Shown here in pieces: positions 42,167-50,247 of a DNA stretch of 64,000 nt. Under the pieces are notes generated by a model, which saw only the letters and a program-made list of their open reading frames with translations, did not search any database and had not been told where the DNA came from. Each line of letters starts with the position of its first letter. The stretch's first letter is position 1. The stretch covers positions 310,001-374,000 of the forward strand of contig NZ_CP029197.1 of assembly GCF_008639165.1 (NCBI RefSeq), in the 5' to 3' direction. The DNA is from Streptomyces venezuelae ATCC 10712 (GTDB lineage Bacteria > Actinomycetota > Actinomycetes > Streptomycetales > Streptomycetaceae). The position numbers were made by a program, and so were the translations under genes.

Positions 42167-44896
42167 ATGGGAGAGCGGCCCGTCGCGCCCGCGGCGCCCG
42201 ATCTGGTCCTCGAGATCGACGGGGACGCGACGCGCATGATCCCGAGCCGCGTCTATCGCATCGGGCGCGACCCGGACGGCGACATCGTGCTGACGGACGC
42301 GCGCGTGTCCTGGCACCACGCGGTGCTCAGGGCCGCCGACGGCCGCTGGACCCTCGCGGACGAGGGCAGCACCAACGGCACCTACGCGGACGGCCTGCGG
42401 GTGGCCGGGCGGCGGGAGGTGGGCGCCGGGACGGTCGTACGGTTCGGGCATCGGGACGAGGGCCCGCGCGCGGTCCTCTCGGCGTGGGCGGGGGCGGCGG
42501 CTGGTGCGGCGCCCGACGCCGTACGGCAGCCGATCGCCCCGCCGGAACCTCCCGCCGAGGCCGTACGCGAGCCGGTCGTCACCCCGGACCCGGCGTCCGA
42601 CGCCGTACGGGAGCCGATCACCCCGCCGGAGCCTCCCCCCGACGCCGTACGGGAGCCGATCACCCCGCCCGAGCCTCCCGCCGAGGCCGTACGCGAGCCG
42701 ATCGCCCCGCCCGAGCCTCCCGCCGAGGCCGTACGCGATCCCCTGGCCGTGCCGGAACCCGCCGCACCGGAATCCGCGCCCGGGCCCGTCGTCGTACCGG
42801 AGACCCCGCCCGCCCCGCAGCCCCCACCCGAGTCCCCGGCCCCCGAGTCCCCGGCGCCCTCCGGGCGCGCCGGTCCGCTTCGGCCGGCATCCGTCTCGTA
42901 TCCCGCCGCCACCGGGACCTTCCGGCAGCCGACGTCCGTGCGGCCGCTGCCCGCGCACAGCATCCGGATCGGCCGGGCGCCGGACAACGACGTCGTCGTT
43001 CCCGATCTCGTGGTGTCCCGGCGCCATGCCGAGCTCCGCGCCCACCCCGACGGCACCTACTGGATCCATGACCTCGGCAGTCACAACGGCACCTTCCTCA
43101 ACGGCAGCCCCGTCGTCGACGCGCGGGTGACGCCGGCCGACATCGTCGGTGTCGGCCACTGCGCGTTCTGCCTGATCGGTGGGCAGCTCGTCGAGTTCAC
43201 CGACACCGGTGAGGTCTCCCTCGACGTCCAGTCGCTCGCCGTCACCGTCGACCACGGGCGCAAGACGCTCCTCGACGAGGTGTCGTTCCCCGTGGGGCAG
43301 AAGTGCCTGCTCGGGGTCGTCGGACCGTCCGGGGCCGGGAAGTCGACGCTCCTGGGCGCGCTGACCGGCCAGCGCCCCGCCGACCGGGGCTCGGTGCTCT
43401 ACGACGGCCGTGACCTCTACCGCGACTACGCCGAGCTGCGGCAGCGCATCGGGCTCGTCCCTCAGGACGACATCCTGCACCTCCAGCTCACCGTGCGCCG
43501 CGCCCTCGGGTACGCCGCCGAGCTGCGCTTCCCCGAGGACACCGTGCCGGCCGAGCGGCGGGCCCGGGTGGACGAGGTGATCCGGGAGCTGGGCCTCGTG
43601 GAACGCGCGGAGCAGCCGATCCACAGCCTCTCCGGTGGCCAGCGCAAGCGGGTGAGCGTCGCCCTCGAACTGCTCACCAAGCCGTCGCTGCTCTTCCTCG
43701 ACGAGCCGACCTCCGGCCTCGACCCGGGCATGGACCGGTCGGTGATGCACATGCTGCGCGGGCTCGCGGACGACGGGCGGACGGTCGTCGTGGTGACGCA
43801 CAGCGTGCTCAGTCTGGACGTGTGCGACCGGCTGCTCGTGCTCGCGCCGGGCGGCCGCGTCGCCTACTACGGCCCGCCCGGGGACTCCCTCGGGTTCTTC
43901 GGCTTCGACCAGTGGCCGGAGGCCTTCGAGGCCTTCGAGAACGACCGGGGCCGCGACTGGGCCGGCCAGTACCGTTCGTCCCGCTTCCACCGCCGCTACA
44001 TCGCGGAGGCGACGGCCCGCCCGGACGTCCCCGTCCCGGGGGCCGCCCCGCCGCTCCGGGAGCCCGCCCCGCCGCCGAAGGCCCAGAGCTGGGGCTCGCA
44101 GCTGCGGACCCTGGTCCGCCGGTACGCGGCCGCGCTCGCCGCCGACCGCACCTTCCTCGCCATCATGATCGCGCTGCCGTTCGTGATGGGCGCGATGGCT
44201 CGGGCGCTGTCCGAGGGCAGCCTCAACCCCGAGTCGACCCTGAACGTGCTGCTCATTCTCTGTGTGGGCGGAGTGCTCACGGGCGCGGCGAACGCCGTGC
44301 GCGAGCTGGTCAAGGAGCGCACGATCTACCGGCGCGAGAGAGCCGTCGGCCTGTCCCGTTCGGCGTATCTCGCCTCCAAGGTGGTGGTCCTCGGTCTGAT
44401 CACGGTCGTGCAGGCGGTCGTGCTGACCCTGGTGGCCCTGATCGGCGTCCCGTTGAACGTGCCCGGCGGCAAGGGCGTCCTCATGCCCGCGCTGGTGGAG
44501 ATCACGCTCGCGGTCGCGCTCCTCGCCTTCACCGCGATGATGCTCGGGCTCCTCGTCTCGGCCCTCGTCCGCAAGGAGGAGGTGACGATGCCGCTGCTCG
44601 TCCTGCTGGCCATCGTGCAAGTGGTGTTCTGCGGGGCGCTCCTGACCGTGCGGGGCACGCCGGTCCTGGAGCAGCTGGCCTGGCTGGTGCCCTCGCGGTG
44701 GGCGTTCGCGGCGATGGGGGCGACGATCGACATCGGGAAGGTCGCGCCGAGCGACAAGACGGCGGATCCGCTGATGGATCACACGGCGGGGGCCTGGTTG
44801 TTCGACATGGGCATGATGGTGGTGCTCTGTCTCGTCCTCGGCCTGGTCGTGGCGCGGCTGCTGCGCCGCCACGAGCCGGTCGTGATGCGGAGGTAG
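42167..44896 (+). CDS. ABC transporter with two FHA domains (Rv1747-like ATPase-permease)
   Basis: 909 residues. FHA1 at about 12-95 (RIGRDPDGDIVL, SWHHAVL, STNGTYADG); a Pro-rich linker at 118-240 with six 14-residue repeats of AVREPI-PPEPPAE type; FHA2 at about 262-345 (IRIGRAPDNDVVV, SRRHAEL, SHNGTFLNG); ABC ATPase at about 350-590 with Walker A GPSGAGKST, signature LSGGQRKRV and Walker B LLFLDEPTSGLD; and six C-terminal membrane spans of the ABC2/ABCG type. The FHA Arg, Ser and Asn residues that read phospho-Thr are present in both. In M. tuberculosis the homologue Rv1747 works with kinase PknF. Here a kinase is two genes downstream in the same operon. The cargo is unknown. Confidence 0.94.
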   Translation: MGERPVAPAAPDLVLEIDGDATRMIPSRVYRIGRDPDGDIVLTDARVSWHHAVLRAADGRWTLADEGSTNGTYADGLRVAGRREVGAGTVVRFGHRDEGPRAVLSAWAGAAAGAAPDAVRQPIAPPEPPAEAVREPVVTPDPASDAVREPITPPEPPPDAVREPITPPEPPAEAVREPIAPPEPPAEAVRDPLAVPEPAAPESAPGPVVVPETPPAPQPPPESPAPESPAPSGRAGPLRPASVSYPAATGTFRQPTSVRPLPAHSIRIGRAPDNDVVVPDLVVSRRHAELRAHPDGTYWIHDLGSHNGTFLNGSPVVDARVTPADIVGVGHCAFCLIGGQLVEFTDTGEVSLDVQSLAVTVDHGRKTLLDEVSFPVGQKCLLGVVGPSGAGKSTLLGALTGQRPADRGSVLYDGRDLYRDYAELRQRIGLVPQDDILHLQLTVRRALGYAAELRFPEDTVPAERRARVDEVIRELGLVERAEQPIHSLSGGQRKRVSVALELLTKPSLLFLDEPTSGLDPGMDRSVMHMLRGLADDGRTVVVVTHSVLSLDVCDRLLVLAPGGRVAYYGPPGDSLGFFGFDQWPEAFEAFENDRGRDWAGQYRSSRFHRRYIAEATARPDVPVPGAAPPLREPAPPPKAQSWGSQLRTLVRRYAAALAADRTFLAIMIALPFVMGAMARALSEGSLNPESTLNVLLILCVGGVLTGAANAVRELVKERTIYRRERAVGLSRSAYLASKVVVLGLITVVQAVVLTLVALIGVPLNVPGGKGVLMPALVEITLAVALLAFTAMMLGLLVSALVRKEEVTMPLLVLLAIVQVVFCGALLTVRGTPVLEQLAWLVPSRWAFAAMGATIDIGKVAPSDKTADPLMDHTAGAWLFDMGMMVVLCLVLGLVVARLLRRHEPVVMRR
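42518..42763. repeat. 42-bp tandem repeats in the inter-FHA linker
   Basis: About six 42-base units, differing at a few positions, encode AVR(E/Q/D)P(I/V/L)xPPEPPxE repeatedly between the two FHA domains of the ABC transporter. The DNA units share GCCGTACG(C/G)GAGCCGATC. Copy-number change would alter linker length without shifting the frame. Confidence 0.75.
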
Positions 44897-44923
44897 GCCC
44901 GTGCGTGCGGAGGTAGGCCCGTG
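44886..44923. repeat. Tandem duplication of a ribosome site and GTG start
   Basis: TGCGGAGGTAGGCCCGTG occurs at 44886-44903 and again at 44906-44923, a 20-base period. Each copy holds GGAGGT and a GTG 8 bases later. The first GTG (44901) opens a 7-codon frame that ends in TGA at 44922-44924, overlapping the second GTG (44921), the start of the SH3b-like gene. The first copy also contains the TAG stop of the FHA-ABC gene. Confidence 0.8.
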
Positions 44924-45769
44924 AGCGTCCCCGTGTCCGAGTACGTGCCGGACTTCCGGCCGACCCATGTCGTGCCGCGCTCGGGTCTCGACGCGTGGGA
45001 GGCGCCCGACCCGGGGCTGCCGACGACACCGCTCGACGCGTTCCTGCCCGTGCGCCTGGAGGAACGGGCCGGTGACTGGGGGCGGATCCTGTGCTCCAAC
45101 GGCTGGACCGCGTGGGTCGACGCCCGGCTCCTCGTCACCGTCCCGGACGATCCGCCCGCGGCGGGCGGCCCGCTCACCAGGACGGCCGATCCGCGCCCGC
45201 TGATCGCCCGCGCGGAGGACGCGCTCGGGCGCTACCGGCGGGCGGCGGAGGCGCTCGGCGCCGGCCGCCTGGACGGGGAGAACTTCCGGCTGCGGACGCG
45301 CGGACTGCGGGTGGGGATGGTCGTCGACGGCGAGTCGGTGTGGCTGTACGACGCGGAGCACGAGCGGTGGGTGTACTGCGACGGGGTGGGGCTGAGTACG
45401 TACGCGGCGGGGTCGTCGCCCTCGGTGGCGGCGGCCGCCGTGCCCGGGGCCGGGGCCGGGGCCGACGCGGGGGAACGGGCGCCCGGCGCGGGACGGACCC
45501 CGGGCAAGGGGGCCGCGGGGGCCGAGGGGCATCCCGGCCTGCCGCCGGTGCACGAGCCGACGCAGGTGGTGGCGCAGATCGACTCCGTGCCCGTGAGCGC
45601 CGCACCGCCGGCACCGACCCAGGTCGTGCCCCGGGCCGACGACCACGCCGCGGAGCCGCCGGAGGCGCCGCCCACCCAGGAGGTACCCCGCGCCGAGCCG
45701 CCCGCCGCGCCCGCGCCGCCGCCCACCCAGGTCGTGAAGAGCCCTCCGGGAACGGCCGGTGAGGACTGA
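44921..45769 (+). CDS. SH3b-like protein with repeated PTQVV motifs
   Basis: 282 residues, no membrane span. Residues about 38-75 look like a bacterial SH3 domain (LPVRLEERAGDWGRILCSNGWTAWVDARLL). Residues 95-165 form a second ordered region. The last ~110 residues are Ala/Pro-rich and carry PTQVV at T214 and T233, PTQEV at T252 and PTQVV at T269, spaced 19, 19 and 17 residues; a fifth, PTHVV (T15), lies at the N-terminus. Each Thr has Val at +3, the position that FHA domains read. It sits between a double-FHA transporter and a Ser/Thr kinase and is a plausible phospho-Thr adaptor (inference). Start GTG 44921 lies in a duplicated ribosome-site repeat; its stop overlaps the kinase ATG (TGATG). 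Confidence 0.8.
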   Translation: MSVPVSEYVPDFRPTHVVPRSGLDAWEAPDPGLPTTPLDAFLPVRLEERAGDWGRILCSNGWTAWVDARLLVTVPDDPPAAGGPLTRTADPRPLIARAEDALGRYRRAAEALGAGRLDGENFRLRTRGLRVGMVVDGESVWLYDAEHERWVYCDGVGLSTYAAGSSPSVAAAAVPGAGAGADAGERAPGAGRTPGKGAAGAEGHPGLPPVHEPTQVVAQIDSVPVSAAPPAPTQVVPRADDHAAEPPEAPPTQEVPRAEPPAAPAPPPTQVVKSPPGTAGED

Positions 45770-46752
45770 TGGCCGGCGGCCCGGGCGACGACCCGGAGCT
45801 CCCGGCGGGCCGGCCCTCGGGGCTCATCGGGAAGGAGATCGCGGGCTACCGCGTGGAGGGCGAGATCGGGCGCGGCGGCATGGCGGTGGTGTACCGGGCG
45901 CTCGACCTCCGGCTCGACCGCACGGTGGCGCTCAAGCTGCTCGCCCCCGAGCTGGCCCGCAACGACACCTTCCGCAAGCGGTTCGCGCACGAGTCCCGGG
46001 TCGCCGCGTCGATCGACCACCCCCACATCGTGCCGGTCTTCGAGGCGGGCGAGACGGAGGGGGTGCTGTACATCGCGATGCGGTACGTGGCGGGGCAGGA
46101 CCTGGTCGCGCTGCTCGACCGCGAGGGGCCGCTGCCGCCGGTGAAGGCCGGGCGGATCGCCGTGCAGGTGGCTTCGGCCCTGGACGCGGCGCACGCGCAC
46201 GACCTGGTGCACCGGGACGTGAAGCCCGGCAACATCCTGGTGGCGGAGGGCACCGACCGGGACCATCCGGAGCACGTCTATCTCACGGACTTCGGCCTGA
46301 CGAAGAAGTCGCTGTCGCTGACGGGTTTCACGACGGTGGGCGAGTTCGTCGGGACGCTGGACTACGTGGCGCCCGAGCAGATCTCGGGGAAGCCGGTGGA
46401 CGGCCGGTGCGACGTGTACAGCCTGGCGTGCGTGGTGTTCGAGACGCTGGTGGGGGCGCCGCCGTTCCGCCGTGACACCGACTGGGCGGTGCTGTGGGCG
46501 CAGCAGTACGATCCCCCGCCGCCGCTCTCGGAGGTCCGGCCGGGGCTGCCGGACGCGGCGGACGCGGTGTTCGCGAAGGCGCTGGCGAAGTCGCCGGAGG
46601 AGCGGTACGGGACCTGTCTGGAGTTCGTCGCCGCGTTGCGCGCGGCCCTGACGGGCGGCGGCGCCGGTCCGGACGTGCCACGGGGCCCGGAGCCGCTGGG
46701 GCCGCCCCGGGACCCGCCCTCGTGGGCGCGGCCGGTGTTCCGCGTGCTGTAG
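45769..46752 (+). CDS. Ser/Thr protein kinase (PknB/PknF type, soluble)
   Basis: 327 residues. Glycine loop EIGRGGMAVVYRA (32-44), Lys56 in VALK, catalytic HRDVKPGNI at 148-156, DFG at 174-176, and activation segment SLSLTGFTTVGEFVGTLDYVAPEQ with a TT pair (188-189) at the place where related kinases autophosphorylate. The kinase domain ends near residue 295 and only a Pro-rich tail follows, with no membrane span or PASTA domains, so it must be recruited by partners. It starts within the stop of the SH3b-like gene. The likely targets are the repeated TQVV threonines of that protein, read by the FHA transporter; this is inference from gene order and motifs. Confidence 0.95.
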   Translation: MAGGPGDDPELPAGRPSGLIGKEIAGYRVEGEIGRGGMAVVYRALDLRLDRTVALKLLAPELARNDTFRKRFAHESRVAASIDHPHIVPVFEAGETEGVLYIAMRYVAGQDLVALLDREGPLPPVKAGRIAVQVASALDAAHAHDLVHRDVKPGNILVAEGTDRDHPEHVYLTDFGLTKKSLSLTGFTTVGEFVGTLDYVAPEQISGKPVDGRCDVYSLACVVFETLVGAPPFRRDTDWAVLWAQQYDPPPPLSEVRPGLPDAADAVFAKALAKSPEERYGTCLEFVAALRAALTGGGAGPDVPRGPEPLGPPRDPPSWARPVFRVL

Positions 46753-46771
46753 GGCGTCAAGGCGGGGGGAC

Positions 46772-46799
46772 GGAACCCTGGCGGGCGAAACCACGTCCC
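46772..46799 (+). promoter_or_regulatory. ECF-sigma-like promoter GGAAC-N17-CGTCCC
   Basis: GGAAC at 46772-46776 and CGTCCC at 46794-46799 are 17 bases apart, close to the pattern of envelope-stress (SigE-type) ECF promoters in Streptomyces. It lies between the kinase gene and the 53-aa membrane protein gene. Further downstream are a TCCCTAGGGA palindrome (46796-46805) and GGACC-GGGG-GGTCC. Confidence 0.35.
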
Positions 46800-46880
46800 T
46801 AGGGATCAACACGTCCTGCGGACCGGGGGGTCCTGGGATCGGCACGTGCCCGGTGGGGATCGGGACGAGGGGGGAAGACC

Positions 46881-47042
46881 ATGGATTTCTTCGACGGCGA
46901 GCTGGGCGGCCGGGACGAGACCCACATCGGCGCCGAGGGCCGCGGCTGTTCCTGGTTCTACGCGGTCCTGATCGGCTTGGCGGTCCTGGCGGTGGTCGTC
47001 TGGAACTGGTTCTGGGACGCGGTGAGAGACCTGCTGTTCTGA
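46881..47042 (+). CDS. Small membrane protein (53 aa)
   Basis: Starts MDFFDGELGGRDETHIGAE, then one membrane span (FYAVLIGLAVLAVVVWNWFW), then AVRDLLF and a TGA stop. The ribosome site GGGGGAAG lies 4-5 bases before the ATG. A short acidic N-terminus, a Cys just before the span (GCSWFY) and Trp-rich span end are its only features. No family is recognised. It follows the kinase gene by 128 bases with an ECF-like promoter in between, so it may be linked to envelope stress or to the FHA-transporter operon; both are guesses. Confidence 0.62.
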   Translation: MDFFDGELGGRDETHIGAEGRGCSWFYAVLIGLAVLAVVVWNWFWDAVRDLLF

Positions 47043-47186
47043 CGTCCGGCGGGTCCGGCTACAGCCACTCCCCTTCACGCATCACGACCCTGCCGCGCAG
47101 TTCCGACGTCGAGCGCCAGGCGCGTACGGTCCGGGGCGTCACGCAAGGGACGTTCCGCGCGGTCGCGGAGTTCGCGCCGGTGCACA

Positions 47187-48548
47187 TCACCGCTCGGATC
47201 GTGGTCCCTCCGGGGCCGGCGGGCGCTTCGGTTGCTCGATCTCGCCCTTGCGGTGGACGCGGGAGGCGAGCAGGCCGCCGAGGAAGCCGAAGAAGAGGCC
47301 CCAGACGAGGGCGAGGCCGGCCGTGGCCCAGATGTGGGGGCGCAGGATCACCTGGCCGCCGAGTGATTCGAGCTCTCCGATGCCCAGGACGGAGAGGCCG
47401 AAGTGGGCCTCGACCAGGGTGATCGGGGTGACGACCAGCATGGTCAGCGCGAACGCGACCCCCAGGCGCAGGGCGTGCTGCCAGAGCCGGGTCCTGGCCG
47501 GGGAGCGGACCGCCGCCGCGAACGCCGCGGCGAGGACCAGGACGGCGGCGATGGGCAGCAGCCACCAGGCCCGTCCGTCCTGGGCGGCGAGCGAGCCCAG
47601 GTCGATGGTGGAGAGGTCCGGGGTGTCGCCGGTGCCGTCGCCCTGGCGCAGAACGGCGTCGAGGACCTGCGGCATGGGCAGCCCGAAGGGCCCTTCGGCG
47701 ACGCCCTCCCAGGAGCCGCCGATGCCGACACCGAGGGCCAGCCAGGTGATGTTGGGCAGGCCGAGGAGGAGGACGGCGAGTGTTTCGGCGGCGTGGCCCT
47801 TGGTCGCGGCCACGACCACGCCGATGACCAGGCCCACGGCGACGTACGCGAGGAGCAGGAGGAGCATCGCGTGGGCGGCGGGCCGGACGGGTTCCTGGTA
47901 GCGGACCAGCCGGGCCGGCAGCGGGGTGCTGCGGGAGACGAGGAGCGCGACGACGATGACGCCGAGGATCCACAGGAGCCCGTAGAACAGCGTGGGGCCG
48001 ACGTCGGTGCGGAAGCCGACGGTGGGGTTCACGGCGTCGAGGAGCTCGCCGAAGATGTCGGTGAGCGATCCCTGGTCCTCGCCGCCGCCGATGGTGATGC
48101 GGAAGTCGTGGCGGGCGAGCGCCGAGAGGCCCGCGAGGGCGGCGAGCCACAGGACGACGGTCCCTCCGGCGCGCGCGAGGAGTTCGCGGGAGCTGGTCAC
48201 GGCGTGGTGGCGCAGGGGGCGCAGGAAGCAGAAGCCGGTGACCAGTGCGCCCACCAGGGTGACGGTGAGGGGCATGGCGGTCAGTTCGGCCTGGGTTCCG
48301 GCGAGGGATCCGGCGTCGCCGGCGAGTTCGACCTTGCCGCCGACGGCCATGACGACGACGGCGGCGAGGACGGCGGTGAAGCCGCCGGGCAGGTCGGCGG
48401 CGCCCGCGGCCCAGAGGCCGAGGCCCGCCGTGACGCCCATCGCGACGTATCCGGCGACCACCGCGGCCAGGGCCTGCACGGCGACGCGGATGAGGAGCCC
48501 GGTGGGGGTCGCGGCGGGCCGTGTGGAGGTGGGGAGCCGACTGCTCAC
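47187..48548 (-). CDS. Streptophobe-family multi-span membrane protein
   Basis: 453 residues with about 10-11 hydrophobic segments. The N-terminal AVQALAAVVAGYVAMGVTAGLGLWAAGAADLPGGF, the middle NPTVGFRTDVGPTLFYGLLWILG and a charged C-terminal tail match the streptophobe group of hydrophobic proteins common in Streptomyces. No biochemical role is known to me. The GTG at 48548 (MSSRLPTS) is chosen; GTG at 48557 is an alternative, and no ribosome site is visible. It diverges from the DUF6777 gene, another Streptomyces-typical surface protein. Confidence 0.8.
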   Translation of the reverse strand: MSSRLPTSTRPAATPTGLLIRVAVQALAAVVAGYVAMGVTAGLGLWAAGAADLPGGFTAVLAAVVVMAVGGKVELAGDAGSLAGTQAELTAMPLTVTLVGALVTGFCFLRPLRHHAVTSSRELLARAGGTVVLWLAALAGLSALARHDFRITIGGGEDQGSLTDIFGELLDAVNPTVGFRTDVGPTLFYGLLWILGVIVVALLVSRSTPLPARLVRYQEPVRPAAHAMLLLLLAYVAVGLVIGVVVAATKGHAAETLAVLLLGLPNITWLALGVGIGGSWEGVAEGPFGLPMPQVLDAVLRQGDGTGDTPDLSTIDLGSLAAQDGRAWWLLPIAAVLVLAAAFAAAVRSPARTRLWQHALRLGVAFALTMLVVTPITLVEAHFGLSVLGIGELESLGGQVILRPHIWATAGLALVWGLFFGFLGGLLASRVHRKGEIEQPKRPPAPEGPRSER

Positions 48549-48693
48549 GCTGACCACGCTAGTACCGGGGACGGCTGCCGTCTCGCGGACGGTGGTCCGG
48601 CGGCGGGTCCTCCGCCCGATCGCCGCCGCTCCGCTTGCGGACCGGCCCCGTTCGGCGCACACAATGGGCCCGGAACGGAAGAAAGGGAAAAAA

Positions 48694-50148
48694 GTGACTT
48701 CCCACCCGCCGTCCGGCCCCCCGTCGGTCCCGCCCGCAGGTCCCCCCTCCGGCCCCCTCTCGGGCCCGAGCACACGCCCCGGGACCGCCGGTCCCCCGCC
48801 GCCCCCGGGGCCGCCCCACGGCGGCTCGGGGGGCGGCGGGGGCGGTGGTGGCGGCGGCTCCGGCGGTGGCCCGGCCGCCCCCGGGAACGGCGGCCGCGGC
48901 AAGGGCCCCTGGTGGCGCTCCGTCCCCAAGGTCGCCTCCGCCACCGCCGTCCTGGTGGCCGCCGCGGCGCTGGCCGTGGTCCTCACCAACCGCCCCGACG
49001 ACGGAGGCGGCTCGACGGGATCCGGCGGCGGCGAGGTCTTCCTCCAGAACGCGGCGGCGTCGGGACCGGACCCGTTCACCCCGTCGACGGCCCGCGCCGA
49101 CACCGCCTCCGCCTCGCCGGCCTCGCTGCCGCCCCGTACCGCCTCCGCCACGCCCGAGGTGTCGGGCTCGACGCCCGGCCTCTACGGCGGGACACAGTCG
49201 GTGGCCAGCTGCGACGTGGAGCAGCAGGTGCGGTTCCTCTCCGCCGAGCCCGCGAAGAACAACGCCTTCGCCGCCGTCCTCGGCATCTCGGGGAACGAGG
49301 TGCCGGGCTACCTCCGCTCCCTGACCCCGCTCCAGCTCCGGGCCGACACCCGGGTGACGAACCACGGCTTCCGGGACGGCGCGGCGACCACCTTCCAGTC
49401 GGTGCTCCAGTCCGGTACGGCCGTCCTCGTCGACGACCGCGGGGTGCCCAAGGTGCGCTGCGCCTGCGGCAATCCGCTCACGGGTCCGGTGGCGCAGAAG
49501 GCGCCGCGTACGACCGGAACGGCGTGGCAGGGCTACAGCTCGAACCAGGTCGTCGTGGTGGCGCCCTCGGTGACCGTCGTGAACGTCTTCGTGGTGTACG
49601 ACCCCAAGGACGACAGCTGGTTCGCGCGGCAGCACGGCGACCACGGCCGGCACGACAGGCCGACCCCACCGCCTCCGCCGCCCACCAAGACCCCGTCGAA
49701 GTCGCCTTCGACCTCGGCCTCGACGTCCGTCTCCCCCTCCTCGCCGGTGCCGTGCGTGACGGTGACGGGCACCGAGACGCCGACGCCGAGCGGTGGGGTC
49801 ACCCCGTCGCCGTGCCCCGTGACGCTCTCGCCCTCGGCGTCGACGACCTCGCCGCCGACGTCCTCGCCGCCCCCGTCCTCACCGTCGACGGAGACGTCCC
49901 CGTCCGACACGCCACCGTCGACGGACACCTCGCCTTCGACCGAGTCGTCGGGCCCCGAGTCGGCGCCGGTCACGGAGAGTTCGTCGGTTCTGTCCCCCGG
50001 CGGGTCGACCACGGCCAGCTCCCCGGCGAACCTCGCGCCGCTGACGCCCTCGGGCTCCGGCACGACCTCGCCGTCGGTCCCGGCCCCGGGTCCGGGCGCG
50101 GCTCTCGGGTCCGCTCCGGCCCTCCCCGGCCTGGAGCCGGTGGCCTGA
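48694..50148 (+). CDS. DUF6777-type membrane-anchored surface protein with Ser/Thr/Pro tail
   Basis: 484 residues. A Pro/Gly-rich cytoplasmic N-terminus with a poly-Gly run precedes a single span (ATAVLVAAAALAVVLT, residues ~85-105). The exported part has an ordered domain (GLYGGTQSVASCDVEQQVRFL, PGYLRSLTPLQLRADTRV, VDDRGVPKVRCACGNPL, SVTVVNVFVVYDP) with several Cys, then a ~155-residue mucin-like tail of Ser, Thr and Pro that may be O-mannosylated. GTG at 48694 is chosen: AAAGGG lies 7 bases before it, while the ATG at 48664 falls inside a probable -10 box (CACAAT, 48660-48665). Function unknown. Confidence 0.78.
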   Translation: MTSHPPSGPPSVPPAGPPSGPLSGPSTRPGTAGPPPPPGPPHGGSGGGGGGGGGGSGGGPAAPGNGGRGKGPWWRSVPKVASATAVLVAAAALAVVLTNRPDDGGGSTGSGGGEVFLQNAAASGPDPFTPSTARADTASASPASLPPRTASATPEVSGSTPGLYGGTQSVASCDVEQQVRFLSAEPAKNNAFAAVLGISGNEVPGYLRSLTPLQLRADTRVTNHGFRDGAATTFQSVLQSGTAVLVDDRGVPKVRCACGNPLTGPVAQKAPRTTGTAWQGYSSNQVVVVAPSVTVVNVFVVYDPKDDSWFARQHGDHGRHDRPTPPPPPPTKTPSKSPSTSASTSVSPSSPVPCVTVTGTETPTPSGGVTPSPCPVTLSPSASTTSPPTSSPPPSSPSTETSPSDTPPSTDTSPSTESSGPESAPVTESSSVLSPGGSTTASSPANLAPLTPSGSGTTSPSVPAPGPGAALGSAPALPGLEPVA

Positions 50149-50202
50149 CACCGCCCAGCCCGCGGCTTCTCCCTGGCGACCAGGCCAGGTGACGGGAGTC
50201 TG

Positions 50203-50234
50203 TACTCTCATTGGACCTGACAGCAGAGCCAATG
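50203..50234 (+). promoter_or_regulatory. MocR promoter and operator-like palindrome
   Basis: A -10 box TACTCT (50203-50208) is followed at once by CATTGG-N14-CCAATG (50209-50234), a perfect 6-bp inverted repeat over the expected transcription start. It lies 14 bases before the MocR-type gene start. Autoregulation through such a site is usual for MocR proteins. Confidence 0.6.
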
Positions 50235-50247
50235 GGGTGTGATTGGC

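Noticed and set aside
42161..45646. Long minus-strand open frame opposite the FHA-ABC operon.
   Set aside because: The Arg/Pro/His-rich translation is an antisense shadow; the plus-strand genes have full domain support.
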